A stretch of 34,466 nt of DNA from Candidatus Abyssobacteria bacterium SURF_5 (GCA_003598085.1 QZKU01000073.1:1-34466); one strand, 5' to 3'. Positions 18,061 to 26,344 are shown, counted from the stretch's first letter. Notes: generated by a model not told the origin, from the sequence alone. Numbers and translations are program-made.

Positions 18061-18303
18061 ATGAAAAAGCACGAGAAACCGTTTATCTGGGTAAACAAGA
18101 AGTGGTGCAAGCGGTGCGGCCTCTGCAAAGAATTCTGTCCAAAAGAGGTGTTTGAATTCGATAAGGACGGATACCCGGAACCGAAAAATATCAACCATTG
18201 CGTGCGTTGCGGGCTGTGCGTGATCCAATGCCCGGATTACGCGATCGTTGACGATGAGGAAACCAAGCGGAAACTCATCGAGGAATATATCCTGCGAGAA
18301 TAG
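18061..18303 (+). CDS. korD: 2-oxoacid:ferredoxin oxidoreductase delta subunit (2x4Fe-4S)
   Basis: The protein has 80 residues with two CxxCxxCxxxCP clusters: CKRCGLCKEFCPKEVF and CVRCGLCVIQCPDYAI. These bind two 4Fe-4S centres. The length and start (FIWVNKKWCKRC) match the small delta subunit that carries electrons from the TPP enzyme to ferredoxin. It is followed by the alpha, beta and gamma genes in the order D-A-B-C seen for 2-oxoglutarate:ferredoxin oxidoreductases. The substrate could also be a branched-chain 2-oxoacid. Confidence 0.9.
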   Translation: MKKHEKPFIWVNKKWCKRCGLCKEFCPKEVFEFDKDGYPEPKNINHCVRCGLCVIQCPDYAIVDDEETKRKLIEEYILRE

Positions 18304-18391
18304 CCTGTCCTCGGTCCATTCGAAAAAACGGGAATAAAGGAATAAACGAGCGTCGTTTCGCTTTTTTTCCGGCGCACAAACTGAAAAAAGT

Positions 18392-19549
18392 ATGCGAACA
18401 AAAAAATCAATCAAAACCAATGGAACTGCACGACTCTTGCAGGGAAATGAGGCCTGCGTCCATGGAGCGCTCCTGGCAGGGGTCAGATTCTTCGCAGGCT
18501 ACCCGATCACGCCCTCAACCGAAATCGCCGAGCTGCTGGCGCACGAGTTGCCGCGTGTCGGCGGCGTCTTCGTGCAGATGGAAGACGAAATCGCCGGCAT
18601 GGGCGCCGTGATCGGCGCGTCCCTTGCGGGAGCAAAGGCGATGACCGCGACCTCCGGGCCGGGCTTCTCCTTAAAGCAGGAAAATTTGGGATATGCCTCG
18701 TTCACCGAGGTTCCGTGCGTCATAGTGAACGTGATGCGAGGCGGCCCGAGCACCGGCCTTCCCACTGCGGTCGGCCAGGGCGATATCATGCAAGCGCGCT
18801 GGGGAACCCACGGCGACCATCCGATAATCGCGCTGGCGCCGTGGTCGGTAAATGAAACCTTGAGGCTGACGATTCAGGCCTTCAATTTCTCCGAGAAATA
18901 CCGGACGCCGGTCATCCTGCTGCTCGATGAAGTGATCGGCCACATGCGCGAAAAAGTGAACATGCCGAAAAAGAGCGCGATCGAAGTGGTGGAGCGCAAG
19001 CGGCCGGATGTTCCCGCCCATGCGTATCAGCCGTACGAAATGACGGCCGACCTGGTGCCGCCGTTCGCCGATTTCGGCAGCGGCTACCGCTATCACGTGA
19101 CCGGGCTGGCGCATGACCAGTGGGGTTTCCCGACGACCCGGCCCGATGAAGTCAAATCGCTCGTTTCGCGGCTGAGGGATAAGATTGAGAACAACCGCGC
19201 GGACATCTGCCTGAGCGAAGAATATCGGTGTGAGGACGCAGAGCATATTCTGGTTGCCGTCGGGAGCGCGGCGCGCTCCGCGCGCGAGGCGGTCGAGCAG
19301 GCGCGTAAGAAGGGGATCAAGGTAGGCCTGATCCGCCCGCTGACGGTCTGGCCCTTCCCGCGGCGACTGGTGCTGCATTATGCCCCGCTGGCGCGGCGGT
19401 TCGTGGTCGTCGAATTGAATCTCGGGCAGATTGTGCTCGAAGTCGAGCGGCTCGTGGCCGGCAAAGCGAAGGTGGAATCGCTCACCCGCTATGACGGCGA
19501 GTTGATCACGCCCGCGGAGATCATCAGCAGGCTCGTAGAGGAGGAATAG
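18392..19549 (+). CDS. korA: 2-oxoacid:ferredoxin oxidoreductase alpha subunit
   Basis: The protein has 385 residues. The N-terminal pyrimidine-binding domain has LQGNEACVHGALLAG, the signature GYPITPSTEIAE, ATSGPGFSLKQENLG and MRGGPSTGLPTAVGQGD. The middle segment TPVILLLDEVIGHMRE and the C-terminal transketolase-C-like domain (VGSAARSAREAV, GLIRPLTVWPFP) complete the subunit. With KorB it forms the TPP core that oxidatively decarboxylates 2-oxoglutarate (or a related 2-oxoacid) to the acyl-CoA while reducing ferredoxin, a reaction of anaerobic carbon metabolism. It begins 88 bases after korD, the longest gap inside this set. Confidence 0.92.
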   Translation: MRTKKSIKTNGTARLLQGNEACVHGALLAGVRFFAGYPITPSTEIAELLAHELPRVGGVFVQMEDEIAGMGAVIGASLAGAKAMTATSGPGFSLKQENLGYASFTEVPCVIVNVMRGGPSTGLPTAVGQGDIMQARWGTHGDHPIIALAPWSVNETLRLTIQAFNFSEKYRTPVILLLDEVIGHMREKVNMPKKSAIEVVERKRPDVPAHAYQPYEMTADLVPPFADFGSGYRYHVTGLAHDQWGFPTTRPDEVKSLVSRLRDKIENNRADICLSEEYRCEDAEHILVAVGSAARSAREAVEQARKKGIKVGLIRPLTVWPFPRRLVLHYAPLARRFVVVELNLGQIVLEVERLVAGKAKVESLTRYDGELITPAEIISRLVEEE

Positions 19550-19558
19550 AAAGAAGCA

Positions 19559-20416
19559 ATGTCTGTCATTCATGAATACATCCGGTCAACCAAAAAGTTT
19601 CCGCATCTGTGGTGCCCCGGCTGCGGCTACGGCGTTGGCCTCTCCGCACTGGTGCGCGCGATCGATTCGCTCGGGTACTCGCGCAACGACGTGATCCTGA
19701 TCTCCGGCATCGGCTGCGCGGCGCGCGCGCCGGTCTATGTGGATTTCAACACGCTGCACACGACGCACGGACGCGCGCTTTCATTCGCGACGGGGATCAA
19801 GCTGGTCAAGCCGCATTTGCACGTCATCGTGATCATGGGTGACGGCGACGCCCTCGCCATCGGCGGCAATCATTTCATCCACTCCTGCCGGCGCAACATC
19901 GATCTGACCGCAATCGTCTTCAATAACCGCATCTACGGGATGACCGGCGGGCAATGTTCTCCGACCACTCCGAAAGGCGATCGCGCTACCACCGCTCCAT
20001 ACGATAATTTCGATACCTCCTTCGACATCTGCAATCTGGCGGTCGGCGCCGGCGCGTCTTTTGTCGCGCGAGGCACGACCTATTACGCCAAGCAGACCGA
20101 GCGATTCATCAAGATGGCGCTCGCGCACAAGGGATTTTCCGTCGTCGAAGTCATCAGCCAGTGCCCGACCATTTACGGGAGGCTGAACAAGATGGGCGGG
20201 CCCGTTGAAATGCTCAAATGGCAGCGCGATAACGCGATTCCGCTCGAGAAAGTGCGCCAGCGTTGGTCCGACAGCACCGATCCGGCCGGCGATCTCGGAG
20301 GAAAAATACTCACCGGCATCTTCGTCAACCGCGAAACATCCGAATTCGTAAGCGAGTATTACGCGATGGTTGCCAGGCTGAACGGCAGCCGCAAGAATGG
20401 GGAGGCGAAGACGTGA
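19559..20416 (+). CDS. korB: 2-oxoacid:ferredoxin oxidoreductase beta subunit
   Basis: The protein has 285 residues. CPGCGYGVG near residue 20 is the usual N-terminal motif. TPP binding is shown by IMGDGDALAIGG followed by IVFNNRIYGMTGGQ (GDG to NN motif). The segment GCAARAPVYVDFNTLHTTHGRA is typical of the KorB group. The family's conserved Cys in ISQCPTIYG is also present. GAGGAATAGAAAGAAGCA precedes ATG 19559, and the gene starts ten bases after korA ends. Its stop overlaps the gamma-subunit start (GTGA). Confidence 0.93.
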   Translation: MSVIHEYIRSTKKFPHLWCPGCGYGVGLSALVRAIDSLGYSRNDVILISGIGCAARAPVYVDFNTLHTTHGRALSFATGIKLVKPHLHVIVIMGDGDALAIGGNHFIHSCRRNIDLTAIVFNNRIYGMTGGQCSPTTPKGDRATTAPYDNFDTSFDICNLAVGAGASFVARGTTYYAKQTERFIKMALAHKGFSVVEVISQCPTIYGRLNKMGGPVEMLKWQRDNAIPLEKVRQRWSDSTDPAGDLGGKILTGIFVNRETSEFVSEYYAMVARLNGSRKNGEAKT

Positions 20417-20967
20417 AAAAGGAGTGCAGGCTCTGCGGGTTCGGCGGGCAGGGAATCATCCTCGCGGGCATCATTTTGGCCGAGACCGCCGCCATCCACG
20501 AAGGCAAACACGTCGTGCAGGTGCAGGATTATGGCCCGGCCGCGCGCGGGGACTCGAGCAAAACCGATGTCATCATCAGCACCGAACCTATCATCTACCC
20601 GAAATGCACGCGGCTCGATCTCCTGGTGGCTCTTTCGCAGAAAGGATTTGAAGAAAACGCCGGATCTGTGAGAAAGGGCGGCACGATCATTATCGACACC
20701 GACAACGTGCATCCCGCTAAGAGGGCGGGCATCATCCGCTTTCCGATGACCCGAATTGCGCGCGAGCAGGCGGGAACAGCAATCAGCGTCAATATGGTCG
20801 CACTCGGAATCATTACGGCGGTCACCGAGTTGGTGGAACTGCAAAACATCGAAAAAACTGTGCTTGACCGGGTGCCGCCGCACACGAAGGAGCAGAACCG
20901 GGCGGCTTTGATGGCCGGATATAACATTGCGCAGGAGCAGCGCAGAGCCAGGAAAAATGTCGGATGA
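20413..20967 (+). CDS. korC: 2-oxoacid:ferredoxin oxidoreductase gamma subunit
   Basis: The protein has 184 residues with the gamma-domain signature RLCGFGGQGIILAG, then QVQDYGPAARGDSSKTDVIIS and the segment DNVHPAKRAG. I place the start at GTG 20413, because GGGGAGG lies just upstream and the GTGA overlap with korB is the usual coupling. The much longer open frame before it is antisense-free read-through of korB in another frame. The subunit probably binds CoA in the complex. Confidence 0.92.
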   Translation: MKKECRLCGFGGQGIILAGIILAETAAIHEGKHVVQVQDYGPAARGDSSKTDVIISTEPIIYPKCTRLDLLVALSQKGFEENAGSVRKGGTIIIDTDNVHPAKRAGIIRFPMTRIAREQAGTAISVNMVALGIITAVTELVELQNIEKTVLDRVPPHTKEQNRAALMAGYNIAQEQRRARKNVG

Positions 20968-21610
20968 CGGAAAAATGAAGCGCCCGCCGCAGAATACGTA
21001 TGAAGATGCGCGCAAGGTGGCGTGGGAAGTCCTGGAAAAGAAGGACCCTGCCGCAATAGCAGCGGATGGATTGCTCGAACATGATGGCGCGAGCGGACTG
21101 CTCTATATCCCTTTCCTGAGCGATCGCTATGCGGTGGATCTGTCTGCCCGAAAAGTGATGTTTGAGAATGGACTGGAAGTATATCCCTTCCTCTCCGTTC
21201 TGCTCCTGCATTACCTCATGGGAGTCAATGAACGCCCGCTGGCCGGCGAGTGGATCACGTTTCGTCAATTTGAGGGTGGCGATGCCTATTTCGGTTCATT
21301 CACCGATCGGACCCTCGTGCCGCTGAAGAATGCTTTTGGACAAAAGCCGGACCTGCTCGAACAGGCGGCCCGGCCGCTCGGCGCGGAGAGGTTGGATTTC
21401 GGCGACGTCGGCTTGCGCGTGCCCGTCTTCCCGAAACTGCCGCTTGCGGTTGTCTTGTGGACGGCGGACTCAGAGTTTCCACCCGAGGTGAATGTACTTT
21501 TTGATAAGACCGCAAATACGATCCTGCGAACGGAAGATCTTGCCATTTGCGGCGCCCTCACCGTGAGCAAACTGCGCAAGAACGCGGAAAAGCTCCTGAA
21601 AACGCCATAG
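20957..21610 (+). CDS. DUF3786 domain protein
   Basis: The protein has 217 residues and looks like DUF3786: YEDARKVAWEVLEKKDP, LLYIPFLSDRYAVDL, the LLLHYLMG helix, GEWITFRQFEGGDAYF and a C-terminal VNVLFDKTANTILRTEDL. ATG 20957 has AGGA five bases upstream and overlaps korC by 11 bases, so it is coupled to the oxidoreductase operon. No signal peptide or metal motif is visible. Members of the family occur mostly in anaerobes, and the function is not established as far as I know. Confidence 0.75.
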   Translation: MSDDGKMKRPPQNTYEDARKVAWEVLEKKDPAAIAADGLLEHDGASGLLYIPFLSDRYAVDLSARKVMFENGLEVYPFLSVLLLHYLMGVNERPLAGEWITFRQFEGGDAYFGSFTDRTLVPLKNAFGQKPDLLEQAARPLGAERLDFGDVGLRVPVFPKLPLAVVLWTADSEFPPEVNVLFDKTANTILRTEDLAICGALTVSKLRKNAEKLLKTP

Positions 21611-21655
21611 CTTTCCGCGAAAGATCAACAACAACTGAAATGATGGAGAACTCAG

Positions 21656-21880
21656 ATGACGCACGAACAAGTCCAGAAATTCGGACAGTCTTCCGGAAAA
21701 GAAACGATCGAGAACAAAACACTTGAAGCTGAACTGCGGGCCCGCGCAAAAGACAATCGAATCACCTGCCCCCAGATGTTCGCTATCGCTGAAAAACTGG
21801 GACTTCCCAAAAAAGAAGTCGGCGATGCGGCCACTCAATTGAAAATCAAAATATCAAATTGCCAGCTCGGCTGCTTCTGA
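21656..21880 (+). CDS. Small conserved protein ending in CxxGCF
   Basis: The protein has 74 residues. An N-terminal charged helix leads into a helix-turn-helix-like stretch (RITCPQMFAIAEKLG, then KKEVGDAATQLKIK) and the protein ends SNCQLGCF. The Cys at about 53 and the terminal C-x3-C pair could bind a metal or cluster. I recall similar short proteins in anaerobic bacteria, but no assigned function. GGAG precedes ATG 21656. It follows the DUF3786 gene by 45 bases and may close the operon. Confidence 0.65.
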   Translation: MTHEQVQKFGQSSGKETIENKTLEAELRARAKDNRITCPQMFAIAEKLGLPKKEVGDAATQLKIKISNCQLGCF

Positions 21881-22332
21881 AGAGATTCACCGCGCACGGA
21901 TAAGAAGTTTGTCCTTGGCGGCCCGGGGTCTTTACAGCGCGGCAAGGCCTCGATCAGAGCAAAAGAGCATGGATCACGAATGGTTCGAATCTCGGCTGAA
22001 TCACATGAATCAAAACATTCCCGATGCATTCGCTGACTAGCCAGGCGCCTCGCGTAGGAAGTCCCGCGTTTCGCAAGATTCTTTTTGAGCCCGTCGAAGG
22101 ATCATTCCCGCGAAACTTGTTCTGAACTTATCGAAGAAGGGGGAATCCAGCTTCTGACAATGAGTTACGCAAAAGTCAGCATGAAAATCAAGGCAAAATT
22201 TCAAGAGGAGTGTAGATGCCTTGGTGGTTCGCTTTTTTTCAAAGATCGTTCGGACCCTCATTTAAAAGAACCTCTCCCGCTATGGGAAGAGCGATGTCCA
22301 GTTTGCTCCAAACGATGCCCCTCATTTTTTTC
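21881..22332. other. Intergenic region without a recognised gene
   Basis: No coding sequence is convincing here. The stretch has degenerate dispersed-repeat fragments (gagcccgtcgaaggatc near 22088 and ttctgaacttatcgaag near 22121) of a kind common between bacterial genes. A GGTTCGAATCTC near 21983 recalls a tRNA T-arm, but no cloverleaf can be drawn around it. Confidence 0.5.
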
Positions 22333-22361
22333 TTGACAAAAGGGGGCAACGGGAGCATAAT
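22333..22361 (+). promoter_or_regulatory. Promoter of fur
   Basis: TTGACA (22333-22338) and CATAAT (22356-22361) are 17 bases apart. A Fur-box-like dyad covers the predicted transcription start directly downstream. Confidence 0.75.
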
Positions 22362-22363
22362 AG

Positions 22364-22379
22364 TTGAGATTGAGTCTCA
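22364..22379 (+). promoter_or_regulatory. Fur box-like operator at the fur promoter
   Basis: TTGAGATTGAGTCTCA contains the inverted repeat TGAGA-5-TCTCA, close to known Fur/PerR-type boxes. It lies just after the -10 box, where a bound repressor would block transcription, so autoregulation of fur is likely. Confidence 0.65.
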
Positions 22380-22420
22380 TTAATTGCGAGAAAACCGGGG
22401 CTTTTCCGGGGTCGGCAGCC

Positions 22421-22846
22421 ATGGGCAACGAATATGAAATGTTCAAACAATTCCTCCTGAAACAGAATCTTAAGTTCACGCCGCAAAGAAAATCGATTCT
22501 CGATGCCGTGTTCGCGACACATCATCATTTCGATGCGGATCAGATGGTGCTGATCCTGAAGGAGCGGGGGAACGAAATCTCGCGTGCAAGTGTGTATCGG
22601 ACACTGGATTTGCTGATCAAGAGCGGGCTCGTTAACGCGCTCGAGCTGGGAAACTCTAAGAAGACTTACGAGCATGTGGTGGGTCATAAGCATCACGATC
22701 ACCTGATCTGCGTCGAGTGCGGGCGGACGATCGAGTTTGACGACAGCTTTATTGAGATGCTGCAGGAGAAAGTGTGCGATCGGCTGAAGTTTCTCGCGGA
22801 GCATCATAGTCTGCGGATATTCGGCAAATGCGAGCGCTGCAGATGA
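22421..22846 (+). CDS. fur: Ferric uptake regulator, Fur family
   Basis: The protein has 141 residues. The winged helix is at about 10-80 (KFTPQRKSILDAVF, ISRASVYRTLDLLIKSGLV). The metal-sensing part has HVVGHKHHDHLICVECGRTIEFDD, with the HHDH cluster and the CxxC zinc site, and the second CxxC pair is in GKCERC at the end. ATG 22421 gives the normal family N-terminus; the frame stays open upstream through the Fur box, which rules out longer starts. With the feo genes next door it is more likely Fur than PerR or Zur. It represses iron-uptake genes when Fe2+ is plentiful. Confidence 0.9.
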   Translation: MGNEYEMFKQFLLKQNLKFTPQRKSILDAVFATHHHFDADQMVLILKERGNEISRASVYRTLDLLIKSGLVNALELGNSKKTYEHVVGHKHHDHLICVECGRTIEFDDSFIEMLQEKVCDRLKFLAEHHSLRIFGKCERCR

Positions 22847-22863
22847 TTTCAGTTTTACCGTGA

Positions 22864-22879
22864 TTGAGATGGAGTCGCA
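22864..22879 (+). promoter_or_regulatory. Second, weaker Fur box-like site before feoB
   Basis: TTGAGATGGAGTCGCA matches the site at 22364 in 14 of 16 positions. It lies after fur and about 190 bases before feoB. No good promoter was found beside it, so its role is tentative. Confidence 0.35.
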
Positions 22880-23071
22880 ATTGCAGATGCGTGCAGCCGA
22901 GACAGGAGTAAGAACCAAGGAAATTTCAGCATGTCATAGACAAATGAGCCTGCGCCCGAACAAAAATAAAATCATTCGCTCCAATTACGGCCATTGGCCA
23001 TCCTGCTTATTCCCGGCCTTCGGGGGAAAATCGACGGCAGGATACACTGAATCGATAGAGGCAAAACGCAA

Positions 23072-25048
23072 ATGCAGCACGAGCAGCACGACAAAGCGCT
23101 ACTGGATTCCGCAAAAGAACCGCTCATCCTGCTGGTTGGCAACCCGAACGTCGGGAAGAGCGTTATCTTTTCGCTTCTTACCGGAAAATATGTAACCGTC
23201 TCCAATTATCCCGGCACCACCGTCGAGATCAGCAAAGGCTCTAGCAGTTTCGATGGTGGAGCGCATCGGGTAATCGACACGCCGGGGGCGAACAGTCTGA
23301 TCCCTCGAAGCGAAGACGAGAAGGTGACCCGCGACGTGCTTTTGTCGCGCAACTCAGCGACCGTCATTCAGGTGGCGGACTCGAAGAATCTTCGGCGCTC
23401 GCTCATTTTAACCTCTCAACTGGCGGAAATGGGTATTCCGACAGTGGTTGCGCTTAATATGGCCGACGAAGCCAAGAGCGCGGGCATTGACATCGACGGC
23501 GGCAAACTTTCCGCCGTTCTCGGCGTGCCCGTTGTGGAGACGGTTGCCACCGAAAGGCGCGGCATAAACAAGCTCATTTCCGCCCTCGGGTCGGCGCGGC
23601 CATCGACGTTCAGGGTTTCCTTTCATCCGCGAATTCAGGCGGCCATCGAGAAGGTTGCGGCCGTTCTTCCGCCCGCGCCGGTCGCTCGCGAATCGATTGC
23701 GGTGATGATAGTGGCTGGCGACCTGAGCCTGGAAGAATGGCTGCATGATAGATGTTCGGCGGAGCAGCTTGCAGAAATCGAGAGGATCGTCGCCGAAACG
23801 CAAACGCACTTCCGCGACCCCCTGCCCTACCTGATCGGCAAGCAACGGGTCGACCAGATCGATGAGATGCTGCACGGTATTTTAACTGACGACGAGCGCG
23901 CGCGCTGGTCGTGGCTGAAGTATGTCGGCGACCTCTCGCAACACCCGGTCTGGGGGCTGCCTGTCCTGGCGTTTGTGCTTTATCTGCTCTATGTTTTCGT
24001 TGGCCAGTTCGGAGCGGGAACTGCGGTTGATTTTATCGAATCCACCGTTTTCGGAGAATATGTCAATCCGGCCGCCGTCAAACTGGTAGATAGACTGCCC
24101 AGCCAATTCGTCCGGGACCTGTTGGTGGGAGAGTTTGGGCTGATCACCGTCGGGCTTACGTATGCCATAGCGATCGTCTTGCCGATTGTGGGATTCTTTT
24201 TCCTTGCTTTCGGAATTTTGGAAGACAGCGGCTACCTGCCCCGGCTGACCATCATGGCCAACCGGATGTTCAAGGTGATGGGGATGAACGGCAAAGCGGT
24301 CCTTCCGATGGTGCTGGGACTGGGATGTGACACAATGGCGACGCTGACCACGCGCATCCTCGACACGAAAAAGGAGCGCATTATCGCGACGTTTCTCCTT
24401 GCGCTTGCCATCCCGTGTTCGGCTCAGCTCGGCGTGATCCTGGGAATTCTGGGGCAGATATCGCTCAGCGCGTTCATCGTGTTCACCTCGATCATCGTCC
24501 TGCAGTTGCTGGTGGCTGGATTTCTGGCGGGCAAACTGGTGCCGGGCCAGCGGTCGGATTTCATCATTGAGATTCCTCCGTTCAGGCTGCCGAAGCTCTC
24601 GAACGTGGCGCTGAAGACGCTGTCGAGGGTCGAGTGGTTTCTGAAGGAGGCCGTACCGCTGTTTCTTCTCGGCACCTTCGTTCTGTTTATTGCCGATCGG
24701 GTCGGCACGCTGAATGCAATCGTGAAGATGGTCGAGCCCGTGGTCGTGAATTTCCTTTCGCTGCCGGCGGAGACGACGATTGCATTTGTCATGGGATTTC
24801 TGCGCCGCGATTACGGAGCGGCGGGTTTATATCGGCTGTACGAAGAGGGCGGTCTTGATCCGATTCAGGTTATCGTCAGCCTGGTTGTAATAACGCTGTT
24901 CGTGCCGTGCATCGCCAATTTCTTCGTCATTATCAAGGAGCACGGGCTGCGAAAAGCCTTGATTATGATGGCCATCATTTTCCCACTCGCGGTGGCGATG
25001 GGCGGAATTGTAAATTTTATTCTGAGAGCGGTTGGTTATTCCGGATAG
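23072..25048 (+). CDS. feoB: Ferrous iron transporter FeoB
   Basis: The protein has 658 residues. The GTPase domain has G1 GNPNVGKS (23-30), a G2 region YPGTTVE, G3 DTPG, and G4 LNMADE in place of NxxD. A helical GDI-like region runs to about 275. The membrane part follows with two Gate regions: LEDSGYLPRLTIMANRMF and LPMVLGLGCDTMATLTTR, then IPCSAQLGVILGILG, and later the GFLRRDYGAAGLYRL segment. It moves Fe2+ across the inner membrane, and Fe2+ suits an anaerobe. It is shorter than E. coli FeoB, and the FeoA partner appears only as a domain of the regulator downstream. Confidence 0.93.
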   Translation: MQHEQHDKALLDSAKEPLILLVGNPNVGKSVIFSLLTGKYVTVSNYPGTTVEISKGSSSFDGGAHRVIDTPGANSLIPRSEDEKVTRDVLLSRNSATVIQVADSKNLRRSLILTSQLAEMGIPTVVALNMADEAKSAGIDIDGGKLSAVLGVPVVETVATERRGINKLISALGSARPSTFRVSFHPRIQAAIEKVAAVLPPAPVARESIAVMIVAGDLSLEEWLHDRCSAEQLAEIERIVAETQTHFRDPLPYLIGKQRVDQIDEMLHGILTDDERARWSWLKYVGDLSQHPVWGLPVLAFVLYLLYVFVGQFGAGTAVDFIESTVFGEYVNPAAVKLVDRLPSQFVRDLLVGEFGLITVGLTYAIAIVLPIVGFFFLAFGILEDSGYLPRLTIMANRMFKVMGMNGKAVLPMVLGLGCDTMATLTTRILDTKKERIIATFLLALAIPCSAQLGVILGILGQISLSAFIVFTSIIVLQLLVAGFLAGKLVPGQRSDFIIEIPPFRLPKLSNVALKTLSRVEWFLKEAVPLFLLGTFVLFIADRVGTLNAIVKMVEPVVVNFLSLPAETTIAFVMGFLRRDYGAAGLYRLYEEGGLDPIQVIVSLVVITLFVPCIANFFVIIKEHGLRKALIMMAIIFPLAVAMGGIVNFILRAVGYSG

Positions 25049-25073
25049 GCGATTCATGGAAGGTATTCAGGGC

Positions 25074-25262
25074 ATGAAAACCACAATTCAAACGATACAG
25101 TGCCCGTTGTGCGGCATGCATTTTGAGCCCGATGAAGAGAAAAAGTGTAAAGGCTGCCCGATTCAGAAAAACTGCGGGCTCGTCTGTTGCCCCAACTGCG
25201 GGTATCAAATGCCGAAGGAATCGAGGCTGGCCGAATGGGTGAGGCGCCTGCTGAAAGGATAA
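25074..25262 (+). CDS. Small Cys-rich zinc-ribbon protein linked to feoB
   Basis: The protein has 62 residues and nine cysteines: CPLC, then CKGC, then C, then CCPNC further on (IQCPLCGMHFEP, KKCKGCPIQKNCGLVCCPNCGY). The last ribbon is followed by a short basic helix (EWVRRLLKG). Such Cys-rich partners are often found between feoB and an iron regulator, and this one may bind iron, an Fe-S cluster or zinc. ATG 25074 is chosen because homologous sequence begins close to the first CPLC. ATG 25056 and a GTG at 25032 overlapping feoB are possible. Confidence 0.75.
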   Translation: MKTTIQTIQCPLCGMHFEPDEEKKCKGCPIQKNCGLVCCPNCGYQMPKESRLAEWVRRLLKG

Positions 25263-25271
25263 AGGAGCGAT

Positions 25272-26012
25272 ATGGGCTTGAACGACCGAAGAATGCGCTG
25301 GCGCGGCGGCAGGCGGATGACGAACGGAGGTCCGCCTCCCGTCGATTACGCGAAAACCGATGTCGATGAATTGCTCGAACTGATCTATACCTTGAAGGAA
25401 TCCGGGAAGGAAGGCCTTATCACCGTCGAGGAGCTCAGACGGAAACATAACGGCGATCCGGCCATAGATAAGCTGCTGGAGGAAATGGGGTCGCTGGGCC
25501 TGATCAAGATCAGCGGCGAGAAAATCGGGTTCTCTGAGAGGGGAGAAACCGAAGCCGAGAAATTGATTCGCGCTCATCGCCTGGCAGAACGGCTGCTGAC
25601 CGATGTTCTTCTCGTGCAGAAGGACCAGGTGGTGGAAAGCCAGGCATGCGCAATGGAGCATATCCTGAACCCCGCAGTTGTTGACAATATCTGCACCATA
25701 CTCGGTCATCCGCGAACCTGCCCACACGGTCATGCAATCCCGCCGGGTCGGTGTTGCAGCGACAGGAAACGGGCCGCGGCGCCCGCAGTTCTCTCGCTCG
25801 ATGAGCTCCGCAGCGGCGAATCGGGAAAGATACTGTACGTTGAGACCCAGGACCACGCTCGCCTCGACAAGCTGACTACCTTCGGCATACTCCCCGGAAC
25901 CACGGTCAAGGTCCACCAGCGCCAGCCCTCCCTCGTCATCTTCGTCGGCCAGACCCAACTGGCGCTCGACCTCGAAATCGCCCGCAACGTCCACGTCGTG
26001 AAAATGACCTAG
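25272..26012 (+). CDS. DtxR/MntR-type iron regulator fused to FeoA domain
   Basis: The protein has 246 residues. The N-terminal half (about 27-90) is a winged helix (LLELIYTLKESGKEGLITVEEL, EMGSLGLIKISGEKIGFSERG). The dimerisation and metal-binding domain (about 95-165) has AHRLAERLLTDVL, ACAMEHILN and CPHGHAIPPGRCC, the DtxR-family ligands. The C-terminal part (about 170-246) is a FeoA/SH3-like domain (LRSGESGKILYVE, FGILPGTTVKVHQ, LDLEIARNVHV). GGAG precedes ATG 25272. It follows feoB and the small Cys protein closely and probably senses Fe2+ or Mn2+ to control them. The first 25 residues are basic and unlike the family. Confidence 0.9.
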   Translation: MGLNDRRMRWRGGRRMTNGGPPPVDYAKTDVDELLELIYTLKESGKEGLITVEELRRKHNGDPAIDKLLEEMGSLGLIKISGEKIGFSERGETEAEKLIRAHRLAERLLTDVLLVQKDQVVESQACAMEHILNPAVVDNICTILGHPRTCPHGHAIPPGRCCSDRKRAAAPAVLSLDELRSGESGKILYVETQDHARLDKLTTFGILPGTTVKVHQRQPSLVIFVGQTQLALDLEIARNVHVVKMT

Positions 26013-26030
26013 TGTGCGGAAATGTGGGGG

Positions 26031-26047
26031 GAAATATGGGGACAGAC
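26031..26047. repeat. Left arm of 17-bp inverted repeat around a transposase remnant
   Basis: GAAATATGGGGACAGAC is the exact reverse complement of 26349-26365. The arm can also fold locally (AAATATGG with CCATATTT, 26032-26056), as is typical of REP/IS200-like ends. Confidence 0.75.
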
Positions 26048-26123
26048 TCCATATTTATATTTGTAAGCCTCTGTCGCTCAAAGTTTTAGCTTTACATATC
26101 GAGATGATTTAGTCAATATCTAT

Positions 26124-26336
26124 TTGACTTTTAAGCAATTGCTGGTCCAATGGTGCGAAATGCTTTCTGAGCCTGGCGACGACGCCAAGACGGAAGTAAT
26201 CCGCGCCGCCACCCGCACAGGAAGACCATTGGGAAGCGAACCATTTGACGAGATAGTAGAGCGCATGATCGGTCGAATAGTGAGGCCGAAAAGGGCGGGG
26301 CGCCCTGGTAAGAAAAAGCGTATGAAGGAGTTGTAG
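26124..26336 (+). pseudogene. C-terminal remnant of a REP-associated (IS200-like) transposase
   Basis: Only 70 residues remain. The tail RTGRPLGSEPFDEIVE, followed by a basic RPKRAGRPGKKK segment, is the usual C-terminus of REP-associated tyrosine transposases. The catalytic HUH domain and the active tyrosine are missing. The fragment lies between 17-bp inverted arms (26031-26047 and 26349-26365), so a full element probably inserted here and then lost its 5' part. Confidence 0.7.
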
Positions 26337-26344
26337 ATACAAAC

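Noticed and set aside
18340-18380. T-run after AGCG/CGCT between korD and korA
   Set aside because: The stem is only four pairs, too weak to call a terminator inside the oxidoreductase operon.
21961-22020. tRNA-like GGTTCGAATCTC
   Set aside because: No acceptor, D or anticodon stems can be formed around it.
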